This document shows, piece by piece, positions 57,018-64,000 of a DNA stretch of 64,000 nucleotides. The DNA is from an uncultured Candidatus Saccharibacteria bacterium. Its GTDB lineage: Bacteria > Patescibacteriota > Saccharimonadia > Saccharimonadales > Saccharimonadaceae. The translations under genes and the position numbers were made by a program. The DNA lies in NCBI GenBank assembly GCA_948614045.1, contig CAPFSK010000001.1, forward strand, positions 239,132 through 303,131, read 5' to 3'. Position 1 is the first letter of the stretch; every line of letters begins with the position of its first letter. The notes beneath the pieces are model-generated. The model saw nothing but the letters and a program-made list of their open reading frames with translations. It ran no database searches and had not been told where the DNA came from.

Positions 57018-59770
57018 ACGGCATAACTCCGGTTACGGATGTCGGCGTAGATAACATGTTCGGCGACGATGGCTTCGCTGGCATGATTATCGGATTCAAA
57101 GTTCTTCTCGAAGCCCTTGTAACGGAATTCGTAGTCGAGTTTCGCGATGACTTCTTCCCCGTTTAAAGTATCAGAGGTATCACCATCCATGGCGATGCGA
57201 GTACCGGCGTCGTAGCTGTCGAGGAAATTATAATAGTAGGCGACGTCGAGAATAAGTTGCGCGTCATCTTTGCTAAGTCCAGAAATACGAGCAAGATAGC
57301 CGGAAGGAGAATTGTCGAGGGGGTTCTCAGCTTCGTATTCTTCGAGGTAGGAGACGACAGGGCTAGTGGAACCTTCGTAAGCACCTAATTGTTCGAGGAT
57401 GCGTTGGTCTTGAACGTAACGTTGGTAATATTTAAATTCGCTGTCCCATTTAGGGTTTGCCGAACTATTAACGCAGTTTTGACCGTTTGCCCAGGCCATG
57501 TTCGCTTCGTCTTGGGCAGCATCAAATATGTCGATGAGGTCGCCGATGATTGGTAAGGATCCGAGGATTGTAGATATAGTACCTCCTTTCGCTAATTCCC
57601 CTAAAATTCCAGCATCGACTGCACCATAAGGAGAGTCGCGATCATCGCAGTATTTAATGAATTTAGCCAAGTTGCCGTCTTTCTTAATTTTGCAGTTACC
57701 TTCGTCATCGCAGTCCTCTAGTTGTTTCGTGATGACGTTTACGTAAGTAGTATCGTTTGGTGCGATGTCTAATGTTGTTGTGTCTGTAGTGGTGATTGGG
57801 TTGCAATACATGTCACCCTCTACTCCTAGGCTTTTGAGTAAGGGGCAGTTGCCAAAAGTCGTAATATAAGACTTTTTCTCGCTGGCGGCCATGGCCTTAT
57901 TGGTGATACTAGAGATTGAGCTTGATGTGGTGCGCATGAGGTTTTTAATTTTCCCTGTTAACTTGGTGGAGCTAGTGGTGCCGAATTTATAAGCGATACT
58001 ACCAAGAAAAGTATTCTTAGAGGTAATATCGAATGGGCTGCGATTGTAGCGGTCGACCTCAGCGTCCATGGCGATAACTTCGTTATTGAGCTTATTGTAG
58101 GCTATGATGGCTTCTTCGGAAGACGGGGTTTGGGCGCTGCCGGTGCGGCCGATGCGAGTATTGGCGGCAAAAGCTCCGCGGGCGAGAAGTTCGCCGGCGG
58201 GGATACCGGTAGCGTCTTCAAAAATATTCGTAAAGAGGGCTTTAGCGACGGCCGGTACGAGAAAGCTAAGCGCGGCACCCATAACAACGTTCACACCAAT
58301 ACCAATGACCGCACTCATGGCGTAGGAAGCGAGAGTGCTAAGCCCGAGCGTCCCGATGCTGACGGCGATCGAAACGACAGCGGCTCCGGTTTGTGCGACT
58401 GCACAGGTATGAAATGCGGCAGCGGTGGTCGTAGCGGCGCCACCAAGAACATTAATAGTGCGTTCAAGAGAAAAATTGTTCGCCATATTGGTATCAACGG
58501 ACATTTCGGTCATGATTTTTTGCATGCCATTTGCTTCAATAGGAGCACCACTGATTTTGCTAGTACCGACTTCACTGGAAATACCGGAGTTGTCATCGGC
58601 CGTGAGAATGTCGCCACTAAAACTAACTTTATTGTAGTCGTCATATTCAACTTCTTTGGCGTCGGTAGTTAGGAAATTAAGCATACTATTGATACCAGAT
58701 TCGCTACCGTAGCCCATTTTCATTTTGCTAGGGTTTTCGGCGAGACCCATAAAATAATTAATAGATTGGTAAATTTCGTTGGCGGCAACGGCGATAGAAA
58801 TCATGTTGGCAAGTTTCATGAAGGTGCAGCCCCAACCGGTGACTTGCGAGGCGATACTGGAAACTTTTTCGACTTTGGAGACGCTGGCGTCAATGTAATT
58901 TTTTGCTTTGGTTTCGGCGGTATCACCGTTAGTGCCACTTGAATTTGTGGTTTTTTCACCTCGGACTTTTTCGACTTCTGTTTTAGTTTCCCCCGTATCT
59001 GGATCTTCTACTTCAACTTCTTTTTTGTCGATGCCAGAGGTTTTAGTGTCGGCCTTGCTATTAATATCGGATTCTTCGGTCATGGTTTCACGGAAAGCCT
59101 TCGTGTCGGCATCGGAGTCGCCAGATTGTTTATAGTCCTTGAAGGCATTGCGACTAATGCCGAGTTTGCTATAGACTTTATTTGCGATATTATCAAAGAA
59201 GCCCATAATGCGACCGCGGCGGGCGCGATTGTAATCGTCGCGGAATTCAACGTTTTCATTATAAAATTTTGCAAAATCATCGGCGCTAATGTCAATGGTT
59301 TCTCCAGAGTTATTAGTAAATTTCAGGATTCGACCTTTGCCGCGACCTTCAACTTCGATATTGTTGCGAGCGAGATTATTTTTGAAAGTGCTTGTCATAT
59401 TGGCGTATTTTTTGGATCCAGTCCAACTAGTGGTAACGACGTCATCACCTTTCATCATGTATTTTACGATGCGAGTGGTACGAGCGGAGTCGGAGGCATA
59501 TTGTAAATCTGTAACTTCCGTAACAACTTCATTAAAGGCTGGTGCTAGTAAAGAGTTTGTACTGCCAAGAAAAGCACCACCGCCGGTCATGAGGGCGAGA
59601 CTGAGAATAAGTCCAGCGAAGCCTTTTTTTCTAGCATTGAGCCAGCCGCCCTTTTTCTTACTTTTGCTCCCTTTGTCATCATCGGGCCGGCCGTTGCCGC
59701 GATAAAAAGACTGCTCGCCGCTGGATAGGGCGTTGTTTTCAGCTTCTCGTAAGGCGGTTTCGGTGGGCAT
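57014..59770 (-). CDS. Large membrane protein of the type IV secretion-like locus
   Basis: This 918-residue protein has a basic N-terminus, a first membrane segment (~49-70, KGFAGLILSLALMTGGGAFLG), an acidic Thr/Lys-rich stretch (~215-280), and clusters of hydrophobic segments at ~305-335 and ~440-515 (AAAFHTCAVAQTGAAVVSIAVSIGTL and onward). Its large outer C-terminal domain contains several cysteines (NCPLLKSLGVEGDMYCN, LEDCDDEGNCKIKKDG, FIKYCDDRDSPYG). Position between VirB4 and the hydrolase suggests the VirB6/TcpH-like channel component. I do not recognise a family by sequence. Confidence 0.6.
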   Translation of the reverse strand: MPTETALREAENNALSSGEQSFYRGNGRPDDDKGSKSKKKGGWLNARKKGFAGLILSLALMTGGGAFLGSTNSLLAPAFNEVVTEVTDLQYASDSARTTRIVKYMMKGDDVVTTSWTGSKKYANMTSTFKNNLARNNIEVEGRGKGRILKFTNNSGETIDISADDFAKFYNENVEFRDDYNRARRGRIMGFFDNIANKVYSKLGISRNAFKDYKQSGDSDADTKAFRETMTEESDINSKADTKTSGIDKKEVEVEDPDTGETKTEVEKVRGEKTTNSSGTNGDTAETKAKNYIDASVSKVEKVSSIASQVTGWGCTFMKLANMISIAVAANEIYQSINYFMGLAENPSKMKMGYGSESGINSMLNFLTTDAKEVEYDDYNKVSFSGDILTADDNSGISSEVGTSKISGAPIEANGMQKIMTEMSVDTNMANNFSLERTINVLGGAATTTAAAFHTCAVAQTGAAVVSIAVSIGTLGLSTLASYAMSAVIGIGVNVVMGAALSFLVPAVAKALFTNIFEDATGIPAGELLARGAFAANTRIGRTGSAQTPSSEEAIIAYNKLNNEVIAMDAEVDRYNRSPFDITSKNTFLGSIAYKFGTTSSTKLTGKIKNLMRTTSSSISSITNKAMAASEKKSYITTFGNCPLLKSLGVEGDMYCNPITTTDTTTLDIAPNDTTYVNVITKQLEDCDDEGNCKIKKDGNLAKFIKYCDDRDSPYGAVDAGILGELAKGGTISTILGSLPIIGDLIDIFDAAQDEANMAWANGQNCVNSSANPKWDSEFKYYQRYVQDQRILEQLGAYEGSTSPVVSYLEEYEAENPLDNSPSGYLARISGLSKDDAQLILDVAYYYNFLDSYDAGTRIAMDGDTSDTLNGEEVIAKLDYEFRYKGFEKNFESDNHASEAIVAEHVIYADIRNRSYAV

Positions 59771-59775
59771 ATTTA

Positions 59776-61593
59776 TTACCTTTTATCTCCTGGGCGAGTG
59801 GTAATTAACTGTTCTTCGGTCTCGGAGGCGATAATCTGAATATGGACGTGGTTGGCGCCAGCGAAGAACAGACCTTGGCCAACTGGGAAGTTGGCGAGGC
59901 GTTTCTTTTCTTCTTCGGTGAGTTTGAAAATGTCACTGAGAACATCGACAGCACTGACATTTTGCTTTAGCAGTAGCTGCATACTGGAGTTGGCGACAAT
60001 CGCGCGACCCATCTTGCTGCTCATGAAGTCCTCGACGTCTTGGGTAATGGTCGTTAGTCCAAGATAGTATTTACGAGCACGTTTCGCGAGGCTGAAGAGG
60101 AAGTTGGCAGAATCTTCATATTGCATAAGTTGCCATGCCTCATCAACAATTAGGAGGCGTTTTTTCTGTTCGGCGCGAACGACATTCCAGACGTGACTCA
60201 GGACGATATACATCGCAACTGGGCGAAGCTCGTCTTCGAGGTCGCGAATATTGAAAACGACCATACTATTATTAATATCGACGTTGGATTGCTGGGAGAA
60301 AATGCCAGCAAAAGTACCGGAAGTATACTTGCGCAGGCGTTGAGCGAGTTGTGGGCCGGTACCGCCCATATGAAGAAGAGTATCGTAGAGATTAATGATG
60401 GTCGGAGGGGTGCTTTGGTGGGTAAGAGGGTCACTAGTGATGCCAGCGCGAGCGTAAGTATCGATTAGGGCTTGGTCGAGATCGGCCTCCTCGTTGGCGG
60501 TTAGGCCAGTCTGTCCGGCGACAGAGCCGCCAAGCATGAGACGGAACAGACCATGCAGAGTGACCAAGTTCGCACGCAGAGCGTCATTTGCGTCTTCACT
60601 ATCAACGACCTTCGGCAAGTCGAATGGGTTAATTCGGATATCAGAGTTCAAGCTGAGGCGGATATAGCTGCCACCGACGGCATCGCAGAGTTTCTGGTAT
60701 TCATTCTCTGGGTCGATGATGATAATTTCTGAGCCGAGCATCATAGAGCGGACGGCTTCAAGCTTTACGGCGAAAGATTTACCAGCACCGGACTTTGCAA
60801 AGACGACGAGATTAGCGTTTTCCAAGCTGAAGCGGTCAAAAATCACGAGACCGTTATTATGCATATTAACGCCGTACAGAATACCGTTTTCTTGGGTGAG
60901 GTCGGCGGAAGTGAACGGAAAACTGGTACTAATTGCGCCGGTGTTCATGTTGCGGCGAATCTGGAGTTGGTCAGTACATTGCGGCATAGTACTGTTCATT
61001 CCCTGCTCTTGCTGGGAGCTGGCAACCTTGCTGAAGACCATTTGTTGGCCGAGTAGAGTTTCGATTTTGTGCTGAACGAAACTGAGTTCTTCAAGCGAGT
61101 CGGCCCAAAGTGTAATGTAGAGACCGAAACGGAAGAACTTTTCGGCGCCGACTTGGAGTTTGTCGCGTAGTTCTTCGGCGTCGCTGATGGCGGCTTCGAG
61201 CTCTGGATCGCGAATCTTGCCTTTTTCGGCATTGACGCTGTAGCTGGCTTCGAGCTGAGTAACCTTCTTGCGGAGGTTTTTCATGACAACAGTGGTCTCG
61301 ACAGGGTAAATATACATCGAAACATCAAGAACTTCGTCGATATTGATTAGGCCGGAAATCCAACCCGTATAGAGAGTACGGGGGTAACCGTAGACATAAA
61401 TTGTGCGACCGTACTTCGTGCCGAGACGGAAGTAACTAGAATGGATTTCGATACTGCTAGGGGAAATCAAGTCACGGAGAGTGGTGATTCCCTGCTCGAA
61501 GGCGCGTTGGATTTCAGCTTCTTCGGCGGCTTGTGATTGTGCGGCGATCGCGGCTGCGTCCTGTGCGGCGGCTTTTTTGGCTTTCCGTCCCAT
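59776..61593 (-). CDS. VirB4/TraC-type secretion ATPase
   Basis: This 605-residue ATPase has the VirB4/TraE N-terminal region (~30-215: TKYGRTIYVYGYPRTLYTGWISGLINIDEVLDVSMYIYP, LEELSFVQHKIETLLG). Then comes GVNMHNNGLVIFDRFSLENANLVVFAKSGAGKSFAVKLEAVRSMML with Walker A, VIIDPENEYQ-like IIIDPENEYQKLCDAVGG, Walker B KRLLIVDEAWQLM and the sensor GLTTITQDVEDFM. It energises assembly or transport at the inner membrane. GGGAGTGAA precedes the ATG. Confidence 0.93.
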   Translation of the reverse strand: MGRKAKKAAAQDAAAIAAQSQAAEEAEIQRAFEQGITTLRDLISPSSIEIHSSYFRLGTKYGRTIYVYGYPRTLYTGWISGLINIDEVLDVSMYIYPVETTVVMKNLRKKVTQLEASYSVNAEKGKIRDPELEAAISDAEELRDKLQVGAEKFFRFGLYITLWADSLEELSFVQHKIETLLGQQMVFSKVASSQQEQGMNSTMPQCTDQLQIRRNMNTGAISTSFPFTSADLTQENGILYGVNMHNNGLVIFDRFSLENANLVVFAKSGAGKSFAVKLEAVRSMMLGSEIIIIDPENEYQKLCDAVGGSYIRLSLNSDIRINPFDLPKVVDSEDANDALRANLVTLHGLFRLMLGGSVAGQTGLTANEEADLDQALIDTYARAGITSDPLTHQSTPPTIINLYDTLLHMGGTGPQLAQRLRKYTSGTFAGIFSQQSNVDINNSMVVFNIRDLEDELRPVAMYIVLSHVWNVVRAEQKKRLLIVDEAWQLMQYEDSANFLFSLAKRARKYYLGLTTITQDVEDFMSSKMGRAIVANSSMQLLLKQNVSAVDVLSDIFKLTEEEKKRLANFPVGQGLFFAGANHVHIQIIASETEEQLITTRPGDKR

Positions 61594-61594
61594 G

Positions 61595-62620
61595 TTATTT
61601 CACTCCCTTCTTGACGTATGTTGTTGCTAGTTTACTAAAATCGACGAGCGGCTCACGAACGGCGGTGTCAGGGTTGTTGAAGTTATAGAAGAGTTGGCTG
61701 AGTTCCTTTGTGTTGAGGCGGACGGATTGGATGCCGATTTGGAAAAGACCAGAGATCACGGATTCAACACGGTTGTTTAGTTCGTCGATGGCTTTGTTGT
61801 AGGTGTCGCGGTTGATACGGGTAACGCCAGGGGCTTTGTTTTTGCCGAAAGCCTTGAAGAGGTTTTTGGTCTGCTCGACGGCGCGTTCGAGATCGGCGGA
61901 GCCATAATACGGGATAACAATGAAGAAGGATTTGTCCATAATGTTAGCTTCTTGTGAAAGGATGTCGATGAAGTTAATATAATCATCCATCAGGACACCA
62001 AGCAACATATTGTCGTTGTCGCGGCGAATTTTAGATAGTTTTTCGATATAAGGACCGATGTCGACTTTTTGGGAGCGGACGAGGATTTGGACGGTGAAGT
62101 TGAGTGAGTTGAGGAAGTTTTGGTAGCTATACTCGACACCTTCACGCTCTTGCTCGGACATAAGGTCGAAGTTGATTGATTGGCAGGCGACGACAGCGCG
62201 GAAAGAGCCGTCTTTCATGATAACGAGGCTATCGCGGAGTTCAGAAAACTGTAGTGTGGCTTGAGTGGAAATAGGAGTCTCGATGATTTTTGGAGCTTCA
62301 GGAGTAGTGGGGGCAGCGGGTTGAGTAGGCTGTCCGGCGGCTGGTTGTGGAGCGAAAGCTGCCTGTTGCATAGTAACAGGTTGTTGACCAACAAACATGA
62401 CTGGTTGTTGAGGTTGTCCGGGTTGGAGGTTTGGTTGAGCGGCGGGTTGTGGTTGAGTCGCAGGAACAGCAGTTGGCATTTGTGCCTGCGGGGTCTGTGC
62501 TAGCGGTACCTGAGGCGGCATCATATTGGCAGGAATAGACTGAGGAGCAGCCTGGGGTTGTCCAGTAGGTGGGGTTTGGGGGGCGGTAGCGCCCGGTAGA
62601 GGGTTATTTTGTGGATTCAT
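61595..62620 (-). CDS. TraC-N-terminal-like protein with Pro/Gln-rich N-terminus
   Basis: Residues 1-115 are Pro/Gln/Ala-rich and likely disordered. Residues ~120-340 (LQFSELRDSLVIMKDGSFRAVVACQSINFDLMSEQEREGVEYSYQNFLNSLNFTVQILVRSQKVDIGPYIEKL) match a domain seen beside PrgI and VirB4 in conjugative loci. No Walker motif is present. The neighbouring VirB4 has its own complete N-region, so this is a separate gene, not a broken half. AAGGAG lies before the ATG, and one base separates it from virB4. Confidence 0.78.
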   Translation of the reverse strand: MNPQNNPLPGATAPQTPPTGQPQAAPQSIPANMMPPQVPLAQTPQAQMPTAVPATQPQPAAQPNLQPGQPQQPVMFVGQQPVTMQQAAFAPQPAAGQPTQPAAPTTPEAPKIIETPISTQATLQFSELRDSLVIMKDGSFRAVVACQSINFDLMSEQEREGVEYSYQNFLNSLNFTVQILVRSQKVDIGPYIEKLSKIRRDNDNMLLGVLMDDYINFIDILSQEANIMDKSFFIVIPYYGSADLERAVEQTKNLFKAFGKNKAPGVTRINRDTYNKAIDELNNRVESVISGLFQIGIQSVRLNTKELSQLFYNFNNPDTAVREPLVDFSKLATTYVKKGVK

Positions 62621-62628
62621 AATACTCC

Positions 62629-63456
62629 TTAGTGTAATGGTACATAAACTTCACTTTCATTTTCTTTGCGGATGCGGTCGGCTTGTTGTTCGATAGTCTC
62701 GACGGAGAAATCGGGGTTGTTGGCGAGTTCGGTCATCTGGGCGGTGACGGCTGGAGGGATGGTTGGCTGGACGATAACGTCAGATTCGGGGCGATTTGGC
62801 GAAAGAGGCTGGATAACTTTTTGGCCACCGATGGCTGGGGCGGGAGTAGCTGGTTTGTCGGGGTTATATTCGGAGTTTTCAATAGCGTTGCGCATTTGGT
62901 TGACGACTTCGGCATGATGCTCTTGTTGTTCCTTGGTGATGAGGTTGCTGAGGCGAGTCGTGCCGGTATGGTCAAACATGTCAGTGGTATTATAGGCTTC
63001 AGCGTAGAACTCGTCGCGCATTGGAGAATTGGCGGTTTTGATAGCGTAACCCTCGGTGTCGACGATATTTGCCAAGAAGGAGAGGCGATGGTTAGCTTCT
63101 TCTTGGGTAATGTCGCGAACACGTTTTTCTTCAACCTTTTTCGGGGCGGTGATGAGGATGGTTGATTCGCTCTGACCGGGGATCCAGAAGCGGCGATTGG
63201 GTTTCAGATAGAAAGAGACGATAGCGGCGACGTAGGTTTCCATAGGTTGGTCCTTTTTCAGTGGGAGGGCGAGAATGAGGAAGAAGATGGCAAACGGAAC
63301 TGGGATGATAGCGAGAAGTGGAAAAATCTGAAAGAGAGCGACGGCAAGGACGACGGCGCCACCGACAATCATAAGGTAGATAAATTGTCGAAACGAAAAC
63401 GGGCCGAGCAGCTTATCGTCGGCTTCGACATCTTGCGGGACCTTATAACTAGCCAT
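62629..63456 (-). CDS. PrgI-family membrane protein
   Basis: The first ~100 residues are PrgI: MASYKVPQDVEADDKLLGPFSFRQFIYLMIVGGAVVLAVALFQ, a second membrane segment, then ALPLKKDQPMETYVAAIVSFYLKPNRRFWIPG. A ~175-residue cytoplasmic extension rich in Pro, Glu and Asn follows. PrgI (VirB3-like) proteins partner VirB4. TAAAAT ends six bases before the ATG without a ribosome site, so transcription of the operon below probably starts here, leaderless. Confidence 0.88.
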   Translation of the reverse strand: MASYKVPQDVEADDKLLGPFSFRQFIYLMIVGGAVVLAVALFQIFPLLAIIPVPFAIFFLILALPLKKDQPMETYVAAIVSFYLKPNRRFWIPGQSESTILITAPKKVEEKRVRDITQEEANHRLSFLANIVDTEGYAIKTANSPMRDEFYAEAYNTTDMFDHTGTTRLSNLITKEQQEHHAEVVNQMRNAIENSEYNPDKPATPAPAIGGQKVIQPLSPNRPESDVIVQPTIPPAVTAQMTELANNPDFSVETIEQQADRIRKENESEVYVPLH

Positions 63457-63507
63457 ACTTTTATTTTATCATGAAGTGGGCGAAAACGGAAATATTGCCC
63501 ACCAAAA

Positions 63508-63551
63508 TTTCACCTCCCTATAGGGTATAGAATACGCGGAGGGAGGTGAAA
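63508..63551 (-). terminator. Large inverted repeat between the Gly/Asn-repeat gene and the PrgI gene
   Basis: TTTCACCTCCCT (63508-63519) is the exact complement of AGGGAGGTGAAA (63540-63551), with a 20-base loop. A T4 tract follows on the minus strand after AAA. One arm is a perfect ribosome-site sequence (GGGAGGTGAAA) that the stem would hide. Confidence 0.55.
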
Positions 63552-63579
63552 AGTCAAGCTCCTCGTCAGTTCAAGCCCA

Positions 63580-64000
63580 TTATAGGCGGCCGTAAGCGCT
63601 GTCGATAATGGAAACAACTTCTTGGTAGAGTTCGTCGATGAGTTCGCGGTCCCTGTTGAGGTTTGTAAGATCACTAATGGTGTCATAGGTATTGTTGAAA
63701 TGTTGGTCGTATTGGATAGTGCCAATGACGCTTTCGAGCTCGTTGTAAGTGTCGGGATTTGAGAGTGGGCTGTGATTACCGAAGTAAGTGCGAATTGCTT
63801 GGCTGACGGTATCAAAATCACTGTTGATGTCTTTAAAAATGTTTTCTACGTCTCGGACGACGGTTTCATACGGAACGTTGCTATAAGCATCGTCGTAAGC
63901 TGACTCGCGGAGGTCGCGATTGAAACCGCTAGCACCGCCGTTTCCGCCGCCGCCGTTTCCGCCGCCGTTTCCGCCGCCGCCGTTTCCGCCGCCGCCGTTT
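63580..64000 (-). CDS. Gly/Asn-repeat protein (5' part cut by window)
   Basis: Only the last 140 codons are visible; the frame is open to the window edge and stops with TAA at 63580-63582. The visible start is a repeat of Asn followed by three or four Gly, encoded by 12- and 15-base units (63938-64000). A ~115-residue acidic helical domain follows (REST-like ESAYDDAYSNVPYETVVRDVENIF, DRELIDELYQEVVSIIDSAYGRL). It lies upstream of PrgI in the same direction and may be a secretion substrate or structural component; I recognise no family. Confidence 0.75.
   Translation of the reverse strand, partial: NGGGGNGGGGNGGGNGGGGNGGASGFNRDLRESAYDDAYSNVPYETVVRDVENIFKDINSDFDTVSQAIRTYFGNHSPLSNPDTYNELESVIGTIQYDQHFNNTYDTISDLTNLNRDRELIDELYQEVVSIIDSAYGRL

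Noticed and set aside
61595..62620. Frameshifted N-terminal half of VirB4
   Set aside because: The next gene encodes a VirB4 with its own complete N-terminal region, and this gene has its own ribosome site and stop, so it is a separate component.

Overview
The window looks like a chromosomal segment of an ultrasmall, probably epibiotic bacterium of the Patescibacteria/CPR, most likely Candidatus Saccharibacteria (TM7). This is inferred from gene content and style: compact genes with 4-base overlaps, many probably leaderless mRNAs, a PrgI/VirB4-type secretion locus beside the replication origin, and large surface proteins. The genetic code looks standard, with TGA used as a stop (for example in the ATGA overlap at 6716-6719).

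Layout. 1-8.7 kb: end of a secreted surface protein, a RimK-like ligase with a retropepsin-like zinc protease, a DUF5684 membrane protein, a second ATP-grasp ligase with a zinc-finger-less DnaJ under a CIRCE operator, a DUF3800 protein with a TylF-like methyltransferase, and acetate kinase. 8.7-20.1 kb: a divergent nucleotidyltransferase-like protein, dnaK behind two CIRCE elements and a structured leader, two Nudix hydrolases, a MucBP-like surface protein, a protein with homing-endonuclease-associated repeats, nusA, a secreted protein, a NYN-domain protein and initiator tRNA. Several transcription units here share nearly identical promoters (TTGAC, 17-base spacer, TGTGCTAYAAT) and carry short upstream ORFs in folded leaders.

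20.2-46.3 kb: a cell-surface glycan locus, almost all on the minus strand. It holds an O-antigen ligase/polymerase-like protein, a GT4, an initiating sugar-phosphate transferase, galE with a GT2 (plus strand), a Wzm/Wzt-type ABC exporter, a Wzx-type flippase, several GT2 enzymes, DUF2142 and DUF2304 membrane proteins, rmlABCD for dTDP-L-rhamnose, an RgpF-like protein, a double GT2, and a secreted RICIN-repeat protein. An LCP-family ligase (46.5-48.2 kb) could attach the product to the wall.

48.2-54.8 kb: the replication-origin neighbourhood. A LexA-like HTH protein, khpB/jag, yidC, rnpA and rpmH lie on one side, and dnaA, dnaN and recF on the other. DnaA-box-like sites flank dnaA, so oriC is probably the dnaA-dnaN gap. 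54.8-64 kb: a type IV secretion-like operon on the minus strand, read from the right edge: a Gly/Asn-repeat protein (cut by the window), PrgI, a TraC-N-like protein, VirB4, a large membrane protein, a lysozyme-plus-NlpC/CHAP-like hydrolase and a PEGA-like anchored protein.

The points most worth a second look are the -10/six-base/ATG architecture, the leader-peptide and hairpin leaders, a candidate attenuator or small RNA ahead of dnaJ, the nucleotidyltransferase-like protein, palindromic or DnaA-box-like DNA embedded in reading frames, and a 13-bp palindrome shared by the nusA leader and the LexA-like gene.
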